Notes under the pieces: generated by a model
What the model saw: the letters and a program-made list of their open reading frames with translations, nothing else
Database searches by the model: none
What the model was told of the DNA's origin: nothing
NCBI RefSeq assembly: GCF_024198215.1
Contig: NZ_JAKCFA010000016.1
Span: 186,001-250,000 of the forward strand
Source of the DNA: Myxococcus qinghaiensis
GTDB taxonomy: Bacteria; Myxococcota; Myxococcia; Myxococcales; Myxococcaceae
Direction: 5' to 3'
DNA: 64,000 nt
Made by a program: the position numbers and the translations under genes
Part shown: piece by piece, positions 43,492-54,599 of the stretch
Position numbering within the stretch: the first letter of the stretch is position 1
Layout: every line of letters begins with the position of its first letter

Positions 43492-45414
43492 CTACAAGAC
43501 CATGCTCGCGACATGCGCGGGGAACCATGCGGGCGCTTCGGTGGTCGCCGGGAACGGCGTCGTGGCTCCGAAGAGGCTCGGGTTCGCCGCGTTCACGACC
43601 TTGAGCATGACGTTGTCGTCGCCCCATTGCCACGCCTTGAAACGCCAGGCGTTGGTTGTCAGTGCCACGGGCTCCTCTCCCATCTTCGTCCAGTTCCAGC
43701 CGTTGTCCCTGGAGACGTAATAGGCGGCACGGATGGGGACGTCGTGTCTCCAGCGGAGCGTGACGGTTCCGACCTCGGTGGGAGGAACCGTTGGAAGCGG
43801 GAGCGTCACGTCGAGCGCGTCGGTGACCGTCAGCATCACGGTGTTGGTGGCGGCGTAAGGTTGGACGGTGTCCGTCACCCGCCACCAGGAGTATTTGGGG
43901 AGGTGCGTGGTGTCGAAGGGGTGGAACGGCTGGGTCGTCGTCTTCACCGTCCGCCAGTCCTGCGGGCCGTCCGGACGGTTGGCTCGCTGGACGAAGTAGG
44001 AGCCAGAGACCCCGTTGATGCCCACGATGGGGATCCGAAGTCCCCGCTGGACCTGGGAGCCTCCATTGTCGAAGGCGATGGTCGGCTTCGGGAGCGGATT
44101 GGTGATCCACACGGGAGCCAGCACCACGTCCGTGCCCATGACCTGCTCCAACCGGATGACATACACGGACTCGTAAGGCATCAGGGAGAAGGTCCGCTTC
44201 AGGTCCAGGAGCGCCGGGTCGTTGAACTCCTCGACATAGAGCGGCTGCTCGGGGCTGTGGGGGGACCACACCTCCAGTCGCTTCCACTGCGTTTCATCCC
44301 CGGGCTGGCTGTCCAGGGTGGTGGCCCAGACGGTGAATGGAATGGAAGACGTGGACTGCAACTCCATCTCGGTGCCCATGGGGAGCCCCCCACCCAGGAA
44401 GAAGCCCGAGCTGCGCGGGTGGGACGTCCGGAATACCCAGCGGTTGCGCAGGGCCGTCAGAAAGCTCTCATAGGACCAAGGCGTCCCGACAGGCAGGGCG
44501 ACCCCCGTGCGGTTGTGCGCCCAGATTTTCGGCCAGACAAGCTCCCTGGGAACGCCCGGTTCCTCGAAGTAGGGCCTCACCCACGCGCCATTGGCCCGCT
44601 CCAGGAAGATGTTGTTGTCGCCATTGTCGTCAAACTCCACGGCCTGCCGGAAGTTGGCATGCAGGTCCGAATTGGAGGCGGGAGCCACCCGGAAGCCCAG
44701 CCTCAGAAACTCAAGGAAGGACGGGAGGCTGGTGTACTCGACCAGCTCGATGGCATCGCGGACCTTCGCGACGCCTTCCGCGCTCCACAAGTGTGACCTC
44801 TGTGGCAGACGAAAGTACGGGTTGAGATATTTGGGATGATTGAGTTGGACGTGGACGCTGTTGAGAGGATTCGCGGTGTAGCGGTCCAAAATCATCTCGT
44901 GCCACACGCCCATGTCGTTGGTATTCAGCTTGAGGAGGCGGTTGAAGCTGGTGGTGTGGGCGATGTCATCGGGCCCGACGTAATCCTCCGAGCCTTTCAT
45001 CCCGAGGTAGTGAGGCTGACCGTAGCCGTCGATCCCTGGCCCATACTGGAACAGGCTGGCGTCCTCGTCCGCGTCACTCCAGGAGGTGGAGTGGTTGGTG
45101 ATGGCGAGGAAGTCGAAACCGAAGAGATAGCCCGCCTGGTGCACCTCGGAGCGGTTCACATTGGGGACCACGAGCCCGAAGGTGTGGCCACGTGAATGCA
45201 CGTGGAGGTCCCCGAGGAAGGTCTTCCATCCCCCGTTGCTGATCTCCGAAGCAAGCTGGTTCCGGTAGCTGTCCTGGCGGACCGAGGGGCGGGGGATCCG
45301 GTCCGAGCTTGGGATGTTGGTGATGTCCTGGGCATGGGCCCCTCCGGGGATGAGCAGGAGGGCGGCCGTGGCAGGGAGCGCGTGAAGGAGGTTTCGTCCG
45401 CGAGTGCTCTTCAT
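43492..45414 (-). CDS. secreted PHP-like putative metallo-hydrolase, 640 aa
   Basis: The signal peptide is at the N-terminus (LLHALPATAALLLIPGGAHA). Residues ~50-350 look like a PHP-type domain: FLGDLHVHSRGHTFGLVV carries the HxH start, FLAITNHSTSWSD the next His, and VAPASNSDLHANF the late Asp/His. The C-terminal ~290 residues are beta-rich (YVEEFNDPALLDLKRTFSLM and a last domain ending AHVASMVL) and could bind substrate or the cell surface. Which phosphoester or other substrate it acts on is unknown. ATG 45414 starts the signal peptide; the upstream extension is rejected. Confidence 0.75.
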   Translation of the reverse strand: MKSTRGRNLLHALPATAALLLIPGGAHAQDITNIPSSDRIPRPSVRQDSYRNQLASEISNGGWKTFLGDLHVHSRGHTFGLVVPNVNRSEVHQAGYLFGFDFLAITNHSTSWSDADEDASLFQYGPGIDGYGQPHYLGMKGSEDYVGPDDIAHTTSFNRLLKLNTNDMGVWHEMILDRYTANPLNSVHVQLNHPKYLNPYFRLPQRSHLWSAEGVAKVRDAIELVEYTSLPSFLEFLRLGFRVAPASNSDLHANFRQAVEFDDNGDNNIFLERANGAWVRPYFEEPGVPRELVWPKIWAHNRTGVALPVGTPWSYESFLTALRNRWVFRTSHPRSSGFFLGGGLPMGTEMELQSTSSIPFTVWATTLDSQPGDETQWKRLEVWSPHSPEQPLYVEEFNDPALLDLKRTFSLMPYESVYVIRLEQVMGTDVVLAPVWITNPLPKPTIAFDNGGSQVQRGLRIPIVGINGVSGSYFVQRANRPDGPQDWRTVKTTTQPFHPFDTTHLPKYSWWRVTDTVQPYAATNTVMLTVTDALDVTLPLPTVPPTEVGTVTLRWRHDVPIRAAYYVSRDNGWNWTKMGEEPVALTTNAWRFKAWQWGDDNVMLKVVNAANPSLFGATTPFPATTEAPAWFPAHVASMVL

Positions 45415-45661
45415 TCCAGATGCTCCTTGGCCAGCGACGCCTCGGGTCCGATACGGGACCACGAGGGCGCATGGTAGCCCAATTGACTGACATTCCACAC
45501 GCTCGATGGCGCATTTGAATGACTTCGAAGCTGGAATTGCATGACCAGCCTCTCTCCTAGATGTGGATGGCGACTGTCTGGGAATGTGTGTCGATACGCG
45601 GAGTGTTGGAGGGCGCGGGTGAGCGGGCGTGCGCCCGACTTCGGGGAAGTGGCCGACGCGT

Positions 45662-45723
45662 AACGTTCTCGTTTCGAATCTGCTTGCCCCGTCTTCGGGC
45701 GCGCTGATAGGTAACGAGTCGTT
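45662..45723. promoter_or_regulatory. candidate ArsR operator pair
   Basis: Two related palindromes upstream of the arsR-like gene: AACG-TTCT-CGTT at 45662-45673 and the perfect AACGA-G-TCGTT at 45713-45723. The second ends six bases before the ATG. The rest of the 314-bp gap (45415-45728) shows nothing else. Confidence 0.4.
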
Positions 45724-45728
45724 GACAT

Positions 45729-46157
45729 ATGAGTCCTCGCTCCGCCCACGCCCGCCTGCCCACGGCTTCAGGGCCGTCCTCGACGCTCGACGCGGTGTTC
45801 TTCGCGCTCGCCGACAGCACCCGGAGGGCGTTGCTGGCCCGGCTCCGAGGCTCCGAGGCGACCGCGGGGAGTCTCGCCACGGGCTTCGCGATGACCCGGC
45901 CCGCGGTGTCGCGCCACCTCCGCGTGCTGCGCCAGGCGGAGATGGTCCGCGAGGAGCGCCGGGGACGCGAGCGCGTCTACACCCTGGAGCCGCGACGCCT
46001 GCAGCTCATCAGCGATTGGCTCGAGGACTACCGCGTGTTCTGGCCCGCGCGGCTCCATGACCTCAAGGACTTCGTCGAGTCGATGCCCGACGACCCCGTC
46101 CCACCCCAAGACCCCGCGCCTCGCGCCCCACGTTCCCCCAAGAGGAGACCCCGATGA
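45729..46157 (+). CDS. ArsR-family transcriptional regulator, 142 aa
   Basis: A winged-helix repressor: LDAVFFALADSTRRALLARL, then ATAGSLATGFAMTRPAVSRH (HTH with recognition helix), then LRVLRQAEMVREERRGRERV and YTLEP of the wing. No Cys metal site, so it is the small-molecule/AHSA1-linked type of ArsR. The C-terminal ~20 residues are Pro/Arg-rich. It overlaps the next gene by ATGA, so the pair is one unit. No clear Shine-Dalgarno is seen before ATG 45729. Confidence 0.9.
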   Translation: MSPRSAHARLPTASGPSSTLDAVFFALADSTRRALLARLRGSEATAGSLATGFAMTRPAVSRHLRVLRQAEMVREERRGRERVYTLEPRRLQLISDWLEDYRVFWPARLHDLKDFVESMPDDPVPPQDPAPRAPRSPKRRPR

Positions 46158-47038
46158 GCCCGTCGTTCGAGCACGAGTTCACCTTCAAGCTGCCGGCCTC
46201 ACCCGAGCGGGTCTTCCGCGCACTGACAGATGCGGCCGAGCTGCGCCACTGGTTCGCCGAGCATGCCGAGGTCGAGCCGCGCGTCGGTGGGGCTTATCGT
46301 TTCTGGGGCAAGGCCACCCTCGGCGCGCCCGGCGAGCCTGGCCGCGACCAGGTACTGACGTCGCTCGAGCCCGGCCGCGGCCTCGGGTTCGGCTGGACGA
46401 TTCAAGGTGTCCCGACCGAAGTGAACTACACGCTCCAGCCAGGAGAGGGCCCGGACACGAGCTCACTGGTGATTCGCCACGCGGTGCGAGGTCAGCTTCC
46501 ATATCGCAAGCCGCAGCACGTGATTGACGACCTGTGGCGCATCCACACCGGCAATCTCAAGGACCACCTTCGAGAGGGCAAGCAAATCACGCTGCCCGAC
46601 TTCACCAGCGGCGCCCCCGAGGTGCGCGCGTCGATTGAAATCGCCGCGGCGCCCGCCAAGGTGTACCGCGCCTTGCTTGTCCCCGAGCTGATGAACCGCT
46701 GGCTCTTTGGCGCCGCGCGCGTCGACGTGGACCGTGGCGAGATTTCGTACGGATGGAACTACACCTGCGAGGGCAGGGCCGTGGCGGGTGGCCCCATGCG
46801 CATCCTCGAGAAGGTGGAGAACGAGCGACTGGTCACCGATTGGACCGACTGGCGGGGCGAGCCGGACAAGCCGATGACGCGCGTGACGTGGCTCCTCGAA
46901 TCTCTCGAGGAAGGGCGCCGTACCCGCGTCACCGTCATCCACGACCGCTTCGAGCTGCCGGTCGACCGCAGCGACTACCTGCAGGGCTGGGCCGGGTTCC
47001 TGGGCATGCTCGCCAAGGTGGCGACCGACGCGAGCTGA
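46154..47038 (+). CDS. tandem SRPBCC (AHSA1-like) domain protein, 294 aa
   Basis: Two AHSA1/START-like domains in series. The first has FTFKLPASPERVFRALTDAA, LRHWFAEHAEVEPRVGGAY and FWGK; the second starts about residue 158 with IEIAAAPAKVYRALLVPELM, NRWLFG and ERLVTDWTDW, ending with FLGMLAKVATD. Such proteins bind small hydrophobic ligands, and the co-transcribed ArsR probably controls it. No catalytic residue is evident. Confidence 0.88.
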   Translation: MSPSFEHEFTFKLPASPERVFRALTDAAELRHWFAEHAEVEPRVGGAYRFWGKATLGAPGEPGRDQVLTSLEPGRGLGFGWTIQGVPTEVNYTLQPGEGPDTSSLVIRHAVRGQLPYRKPQHVIDDLWRIHTGNLKDHLREGKQITLPDFTSGAPEVRASIEIAAAPAKVYRALLVPELMNRWLFGAARVDVDRGEISYGWNYTCEGRAVAGGPMRILEKVENERLVTDWTDWRGEPDKPMTRVTWLLESLEEGRRTRVTVIHDRFELPVDRSDYLQGWAGFLGMLAKVATDAS

Positions 47039-47058
47039 GCCCGTCGGCGAGTCTCGAA

Positions 47059-47097
47059 CGCCGTCCGCACGCGGTTGCATCCCACGCGCGGACGGCG
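47059..47097. terminator. bidirectional terminator hairpin
   Basis: 10-bp stem CGCCGTCCGC/GCGGACGGCG, 19-base loop, between convergent SRPBCC and lipase genes; the plus strand continues GTTTGCTGG. Confidence 0.7.
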
Positions 47098-47119
47098 GTT
47101 TGCTGGGCGACGGCGTGCC

Positions 47120-48874
47120 TCAGAGCTCCGTGCAGTTGAGCGCAATCTTCCGGTGCTCCAGCGCCTGCCGGATGCCGCTGTAGACGACCCCGTTCGACGC
47201 GAGCCCGACATGCTCGACGAGGTTGTCCTTGCAGAAGTCCTGCACCGTCACGTTGCACTGCAGCGCCTCACCCGAGGGGCTCGTCCGGTCGCAGTTGTCC
47301 ATCTTCCCGTTCGAGTTCGCCTTGGTGAACACGTCGTGCAAGGTGTTGATGTTGGTGTAGTAGATGGGGTCGTTCGGCGGGCGCGTGTTGATCTCCGCGA
47401 TGAACGCCGAGCCCGCCTTCATCTGCTTGCAGGGCAGCGGGTCCGCCGCGGTGCCGGTGCAGTTGAACAGCAGGCGCGCCACCAGGGCGAGCAGCGGGTC
47501 GTCGTCGGTGCCCTTGTGGGGCGTGCCCAGGCTGATGATGCTCTCCACCGACGCATTGCCGGAGTCGCGCACGTACGCCCGCGCCACCGCGCCACCCTGG
47601 CTGTGGCCAATCAGGTGGACCTTGCTCGCGCCCGTCTGGAGCAGCACGTCCGCCACCTTGAACTTGAGCTGGCGCGCGCTCTCGTACAGGTCAATCAGGC
47701 CGCCGCTGGGCAGCTCGAAGAAGAAGCGCTGGTAGCCATCCCGGTCCAACCGGCTCTCCAGCGTCCAGTACAGGATTTCGCTCGCCAGCGTGCCGCCGAC
47801 GATGAGCACCGGATTCTTTCGCGCCGTCGGGGTGGGCGTGGGAGTCGGCGTCGGCGCGGGGAGCGGCGTGGTGGCGGGGACGGTGGTGATGCCGCAGCTC
47901 AGCACGCTGGCCTGCGCGCTGCCCGGGTTGCTGATGAGCGGCGGGTCCGCGCCCCAGCAGGACCAGGCGCCATCCGCCTGGGGACCGTGCTGCACCATGA
48001 ACTGCGCGTGCGCGGAGCCATTGCCGGCATAGGAGAGGTCGCACCCACCGCTGAGGACCTTGCCGGTGGCGGCGGCGAGGGCTCGGGGATAGGCCACGCC
48101 CGAGGTCTTCACGCCCTGGCTCACCGCGCAGCGCAGCGCGGGCTTCGGGGTGAGCAGGGCGGCCTGTGCGGGGTCCACCGCGAGCTGACACGCGACGAGT
48201 GACGCGGTGACGGTGGCGTCCTGCGGGTGGTTCGGCGGGTCCGCGGCCTGGCAGCGCCAGCCCTTGCCGTTCGCCGTGGGCTTGGAGACGACGATGTTCT
48301 CCGCGTGGATGGAGCCGTTCAGCGCGTGGGAGGAATCACAGCCGCCGGAGACGACGACATAGCCCTCGGTGGCGAGCTGCGGCGTGAGGGACACCTCGGC
48401 GAGCGGGTTGCGCGAGGGGCCCGTCTTCGAGCTGAGCGTCTTGCATTGCAAGCGCAGGCTGCTGACGTTCGGCGCGCTGGCCTTGCAGAAGGTGACGGAG
48501 GCCTTGGCCCACGCGGGGTTGATGACGAGCGCGGGGTCGGCGCCCTTGCACCGCCAGCCGAAGTCCCCGTCGGGCGCGTTCTGCACCATGACCGCGGCGT
48601 GCGCGGAGTCGTAGCCGAAGCGCGACACCTCGCACCCGCCGCCCACGCGCACGTAGCCCTGCTGCTGCTTCGCGAGCGGCACGGAGGCCACGGCCTTCGG
48701 ATTGGCACCCAGGCCCGTGCCAGGGGCGCGCTCCTGGAGCGTCTGACAATCGAAGGTCACCTGCGCCGAGGCCGTGGTGCCCACGAGCAGCATGGCGAGC
48801 AGGCCAAGCCGTGTCATGCGGCGCACGGGCACGGGTGGGCTACTGCGAAGCGTCATCAAGCGGGGCTGCGTCAT
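47120..48874 (-). CDS. secreted lipase-like protein with three 4-Cys repeats, 584 aa
   Basis: A signal peptide (about residues 20-38, LGLLAMLLVGTTASA) precedes three repeats of ~85-95 residues (39-130, 141-230, 246-328), each with four Cys at similar spacing (43/81/109/130, 144/179/208/229, 249/278/306/327) and a GGC-(D/E)-x-S plus SAHA or SIHA motif. A Pro-Thr linker (residues 338-350) joins a C-terminal alpha/beta hydrolase with LIGHSQGGAVARAYV (Ser425) and SLGTPHKGTDDD, as in PGAP1/lipase families. ATG 48874 has GGGAG upstream; the longer frame lacks a signal peptide. Likely secreted or outer-surface esterase. The 312-bp region upstream (48875-49186) holds only a hairpin. Confidence 0.82.
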   Translation of the reverse strand: MTQPRLMTLRSSPPVPVRRMTRLGLLAMLLVGTTASAQVTFDCQTLQERAPGTGLGANPKAVASVPLAKQQQGYVRVGGGCEVSRFGYDSAHAAVMVQNAPDGDFGWRCKGADPALVINPAWAKASVTFCKASAPNVSSLRLQCKTLSSKTGPSRNPLAEVSLTPQLATEGYVVVSGGCDSSHALNGSIHAENIVVSKPTANGKGWRCQAADPPNHPQDATVTASLVACQLAVDPAQAALLTPKPALRCAVSQGVKTSGVAYPRALAAATGKVLSGGCDLSYAGNGSAHAQFMVQHGPQADGAWSCWGADPPLISNPGSAQASVLSCGITTVPATTPLPAPTPTPTPTPTARKNPVLIVGGTLASEILYWTLESRLDRDGYQRFFFELPSGGLIDLYESARQLKFKVADVLLQTGASKVHLIGHSQGGAVARAYVRDSGNASVESIISLGTPHKGTDDDPLLALVARLLFNCTGTAADPLPCKQMKAGSAFIAEINTRPPNDPIYYTNINTLHDVFTKANSNGKMDNCDRTSPSGEALQCNVTVQDFCKDNLVEHVGLASNGVVYSGIRQALEHRKIALNCTEL

Positions 48875-49145
48875 GGAGTCACTCTCCCTGCGGCAGCGAG
48901 CCAAGGCCACGCCGCGCGCGCGGCGGTGGTCTGCAAGCGCTGGACCCGCGATTGGAATGAACGTGTCCAAGAGCAGGGCGGAGCGATGTTCCTCACGCCA
49001 ACAATCGAAGACAGTCAAAACGGACGCGTCAGGGGCACGACCGCCAGGCCGCGTGACACGTCAGCCCGGAATGAACATCCATGATTCGGAACAGAGGACT
49101 CCCGGTCTGCCTGGACCCAGCCCGCACCGAACCGCGCTCCGCGCA

Positions 49146-49174
49146 GGAGCGGGCCCCACCTTCGAGCCCGCTCC
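49146..49174 (-). terminator. terminator-like hairpin after the encapsulin genes
   Basis: A 9-bp perfect stem GGAGCGGGC/GCCCGCTCC with an 11-base loop, right after the second encapsulin stop; no U-run. Confidence 0.5.
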
Positions 49175-49186
49175 CGTGGCGAAACC

Positions 49187-50593
49187 TCAGCTGCCCAGCT
49201 CGACGTTCTCGAGCACTCCGAGCGCGTCCGGAATCAGGAGCGCCGCTGAGAAGTAGGTGCTGACGAGATAGGACGAGATGGCCTTCTCGCTGATGTCCAT
49301 GCGACGCACGGACACGCCCGGCTCGACTTCGTCCTGGAGCCCCGTGCGGTGCAGCCCGATGACGCCCTGGTCCGACTCACCGGTGCGCATCACGATGATG
49401 GAGCTGGTGCGCTGCTCGGTGATGGGAATCTTGTCGCACGGCAGCATGGGAACCCCGCGCCACGCCATGGCCTTGGTGCCCTGCACGTCCACCACCGTCG
49501 GGTACAGCCCGCGACGGGTGCACTCCCGACCGAACGCGGCGATGGTGCGCGGGTGGGCCAGGAAGAAGCGCGACTTGCGGCGCCGGCTCAAGAGCTCATC
49601 CATGTCGTCCGGCGTCGGAGGGCCGGAGCGGGTGTGGATGCGCTGCTTCAGGTCCGCGTTGTGGAGCAGGCCGAAGTCACGGTTGTTGATGAGCTCGTGC
49701 TCCTGCCGCTCCTTCAGCGCCTCAATCGTCAGGCGGAGCTGCTGCTCCGTCTGGTTCATCGGCCCGTTGTACAGGTCCGCGACGCGGGTGTGCACGCGGA
49801 GCACCGTCTGCGCCACGCTCAGCTCGTACTCGCGCGGGGCCAGCTCGTAGTCCACATAGCCGCCGTGAATCGACGGCTCGCCGGAGTGGCCCGCGGCCAT
49901 CGGAATCGCCGCCTGCCCCATCTTGTCCTGGGGCTTCTTCAGGCGCTCCTTGTACCGCTCCACGTGCGCCTGCAGCGCGGGCGACTGGAGGATGAGGGTC
50001 TCGAACACCTGCTGCGGCAGCGCCAGCACCGTGCAGGCCGTGGTCGCCTTGACGGTGAAGCCCCAGTGGTCGTTCGACTCCACCACCGCCTGGTCACCGA
50101 AGTGGTCGCCGTCCGCGAGCACTTCCAGCGTCAGCTCGTCCCCGTACTTGCCCTTGCCCAGCTTCTTCGCCTTGCCGTGGGCCAGGAGGAACACGTGCTC
50201 GGCGGGAGTGCCCGCCTCGACGATGGACTCCCCGGCCTTGTACTCCTTCTGGACGAAGCGGCTCGCCAGGGCCTGGAACACCGCGTTGTCACCCTCGAAG
50301 CCGCGCAGCAGCGGCAGCTTGTGCAGCTCCTGGGCGGGCACCTCCACCCGGGCGCCCACGTTGCCGAAGTTGAGCCGGTCGTCTCCCACCGCGTAGCTCA
50401 GGCGACGGTTGACGCGGTACGTGCCGCCCGTCACCTCCACCCACGGCAGCATGCGCAACAGCCACCGGGGGGTGATGCCCTGCATCTGCGGAACAGTCTT
50501 CGTCGTCGTCGCGAGCTGACGAGCACCCGCCGTGCTCAAGCTCGTCAGCTGCGAGTCCATGCCACCACCGCCTGGATTGATTGGATTCGTCAT
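49187..50593 (-). CDS. family 2B encapsulin shell protein (cNMP-domain insert), second copy, 468 aa
   Basis: HK97-fold encapsulin of family 2B. It has the extended N-terminus (LTSLSTAGARQLATTTKTVP, then PRWLLRMLPWVEVTGGTYRV) and C-terminal shell half (YVDYELAPREYELSVAQTVL, HELINNRDFGLLHNAD, RSGPPTPDDMDELLS, then MAWRGVPMLPCDKIP). A Crp-like cyclic-nucleotide domain is inserted at about residues 94-213. Its phosphate cassette region (DGDHFGDQAVVESNDHWGFT) lacks the usual Arg. Last gene of the geosmin operon, 15 bp after its paralogue. By family it makes a protein compartment, probably together with the other shell. Confidence 0.88.
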   Translation of the reverse strand: MTNPINPGGGGMDSQLTSLSTAGARQLATTTKTVPQMQGITPRWLLRMLPWVEVTGGTYRVNRRLSYAVGDDRLNFGNVGARVEVPAQELHKLPLLRGFEGDNAVFQALASRFVQKEYKAGESIVEAGTPAEHVFLLAHGKAKKLGKGKYGDELTLEVLADGDHFGDQAVVESNDHWGFTVKATTACTVLALPQQVFETLILQSPALQAHVERYKERLKKPQDKMGQAAIPMAAGHSGEPSIHGGYVDYELAPREYELSVAQTVLRVHTRVADLYNGPMNQTEQQLRLTIEALKERQEHELINNRDFGLLHNADLKQRIHTRSGPPTPDDMDELLSRRRKSRFFLAHPRTIAAFGRECTRRGLYPTVVDVQGTKAMAWRGVPMLPCDKIPITEQRTSSIIVMRTGESDQGVIGLHRTGLQDEVEPGVSVRRMDISEKAISSYLVSTYFSAALLIPDALGVLENVELGS

Positions 50594-50608
50594 GGCGTGG
50601 GCCTTCCG

Positions 50609-52018
50609 TTACTCCGAGCGGCCAATCTCGACGCTCTCCAGGATGCCGAGCGCGTCCGGGATGAGGACGGCGGCGGAGAAGTACGCGCTGACCAGGTAGT
50701 TGATGATGGCCTTCTCGTTGATGCCCATGAAGCGCACGGAGAGGCTGGGCTCGATTTCGTCGGGGATGCCGGCCTGGTGCAGACCGACGACGCCCTGGTT
50801 CTTCTCACCCGCGCGCATCAGCAGGATGGAGCTGGTGCGGGAGTCGGAGACGGGAATCTTGTTGCACGGGAAGATGGGGATGCCGCGCCACGCGGGCACC
50901 ATGTTGCCGTTGAGCTCCACGCTCGTGGGGTAGATGCCCCGGCGGTTGCACTCCTGTCCGAACGCGGCGATGGCGCGCGGGTGCGCCAGGAAGAAGGACG
51001 GGTCCTTCCACACGGTGGAGAGCAGCTCGTCCATGTCGTCCGGCGTCGGAGGGCCGGAGCGGGTGTGGATGCGCTGCTTCAGGTCGGCGTTGTGGAGCAG
51101 GCCGAAGTCGCGGTTGTTGATGAGCTCGTGCTCCTTGCGCTCCTTCAGGGCCTCCACCGTCAGGCGCAGCTGCTGCTCCGTCTGGTTCATCGGCTCGTTG
51201 AAGAGGTCCGCGACGCGGCTGTGAATCTGGAGCACCGTCTGCGCGACGCTCAGCTCGTACTCGCGCGGGGACGTCTCGTAGTCCACGTACGTGCCCGGCA
51301 GCACCGGCTCGCCCGTGTGGCCCGCGGCCAGCTCGATGGCGGCCTGGCCCGACGTGTCCTGCTTCTTCTTCGAGCGCGCCTTGAACTGCTCGATGTGCTT
51401 CTGGAGCGAGGGCGACAGGGCGAGCACCGCCTCGAACGCCGACTGCTGGAGCATCAGCACGGTGCAGGGCGTGACGGCCTTCGCGGTGAAGGTCCAGTAG
51501 TCCTGCGACTCCAGCAGCGCCTGGAAGCTGTAGTGGTCGCCGTCGGCGAGCACGCCCAGCACCGTCTCGTCGCCGTACTTGCCGGCGCCAATCTGGTTCA
51601 CCTTGCCGTGGGCGATGAGGCAGATGGAGTCCGCCTCCTGGCCCTTCGCGGTGATGACCTCGCCCGCCTTGAACTCCTTCTGCTCGAAGCGGTTGGCCAG
51701 GGCCTGGAGCACCTCCACGTCGTCGAACCCGCGCAGCAGGGGCAGCTCACACAGCTCCTGGGGGATGACCTGGACCTTGGCGCCGGCGGTGGTGAACGTC
51801 ACGCGGCCATCGCCCACCGCGTACGTCATGCGGCGGTTGACGCGGTACACGCCACCGGACACCTGCACCCACGGCAGCAGCTTGAGCAACCACCGGGAGG
51901 AGATGCCCTGCATCTGCGGAACGGACTTGGTCGTCGTCGCGAGCTGCCGCGCCGCCGCCGTCCCGAGGCTCAACAGCTGGTTCTCCGCTTCGTTACCGGG
52001 CTTGATTGGGTTCGCCAT
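50609..52018 (-). CDS. family 2B encapsulin shell protein (cNMP-domain insert), first copy, 469 aa
   Basis: Same layout as the downstream gene: N-arm (LSLGTAAARQLATTTKSVPQ), shell half with YVDYETSPREYELSVAQTVL, HELINNRDFGLLHNADLKQR, PAWRGIPIFPCNKIP and a C-terminus LVSAYFSAAVLIPDALGILE. The inserted cNMP-like domain spans ~93-212 and has LADGDHYSFQALLESQDYW, again without the Arg that holds the cyclic phosphate. The two paralogues are very similar in the shell part but differ in the insert. It starts 50 bp after the terpene synthase stop. Expected to co-assemble and to enclose the synthase. Confidence 0.88.
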   Translation of the reverse strand: MANPIKPGNEAENQLLSLGTAAARQLATTTKSVPQMQGISSRWLLKLLPWVQVSGGVYRVNRRMTYAVGDGRVTFTTAGAKVQVIPQELCELPLLRGFDDVEVLQALANRFEQKEFKAGEVITAKGQEADSICLIAHGKVNQIGAGKYGDETVLGVLADGDHYSFQALLESQDYWTFTAKAVTPCTVLMLQQSAFEAVLALSPSLQKHIEQFKARSKKKQDTSGQAAIELAAGHTGEPVLPGTYVDYETSPREYELSVAQTVLQIHSRVADLFNEPMNQTEQQLRLTVEALKERKEHELINNRDFGLLHNADLKQRIHTRSGPPTPDDMDELLSTVWKDPSFFLAHPRAIAAFGQECNRRGIYPTSVELNGNMVPAWRGIPIFPCNKIPVSDSRTSSILLMRAGEKNQGVVGLHQAGIPDEIEPSLSVRFMGINEKAIINYLVSAYFSAAVLIPDALGILESVEIGRSE

Positions 52019-52068
52019 GAGGACACCTTGTCTTTCAGAGGTGGGAAGAGGTTGGGGTTGGGAACGAA

Positions 52069-54327
<2,259 letters not shown>

Positions 54328-54360
54328 GGGTGCCCCTCGTTGTGACGGGCGCCTTGTAGA

Positions 54361-54397
54361 GTGTTCAAAATGATGAATCTACGAATTACGTGTTCAA
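54361..54397 (-). promoter_or_regulatory. direct repeat in the geoA upstream region
   Basis: Two copies of TTGAACAC on the minus strand, 29 bp apart, inside an AT-rich patch 34-70 bp before the geoA ATG. This could be a regulator site or two -35-like elements. No clear -10 could be fixed. Confidence 0.3.
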
Positions 54398-54505
54398 CAG
54401 ATAAAATCGAAGGAACGCTGTTCTTCCTGAGTCTCCAGACAGGGTAATCCTGCACCCGGTGGGGTGATATTGATTGGCTCGTTTTCTCAGGAAGGGAGAG
54501 TAATC

Positions 54506-54589
54506 GTGAAGACAGTCATTGATGTTCATGGAAAAGTTGCTTGTGATTGCGCCCGGGCTGGCTTGGCTCGCGTCAAGGGACCGGGCTAG
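54506..54589 (+). CDS. possible 27-aa leader peptide
   Basis: GTG at 54506 with a strong GGAAGGGAGAG just upstream, encoding MKTVIDVHGKVACDCARAG and eight more residues, stopping 11 bases before the next gene's ATG. No family. May be a leader peptide or simply part of a misread start of the next gene. Confidence 0.25.
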   Translation: MKTVIDVHGKVACDCARAGLARVKGPG

Positions 54590-54599
54590 CGTCCAGGCC

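Noticed and set aside
47820..47860. Short tandem repeat in the lipase gene
   Set aside because: It is the Pro-Thr linker coding sequence, a usual low-complexity linker.
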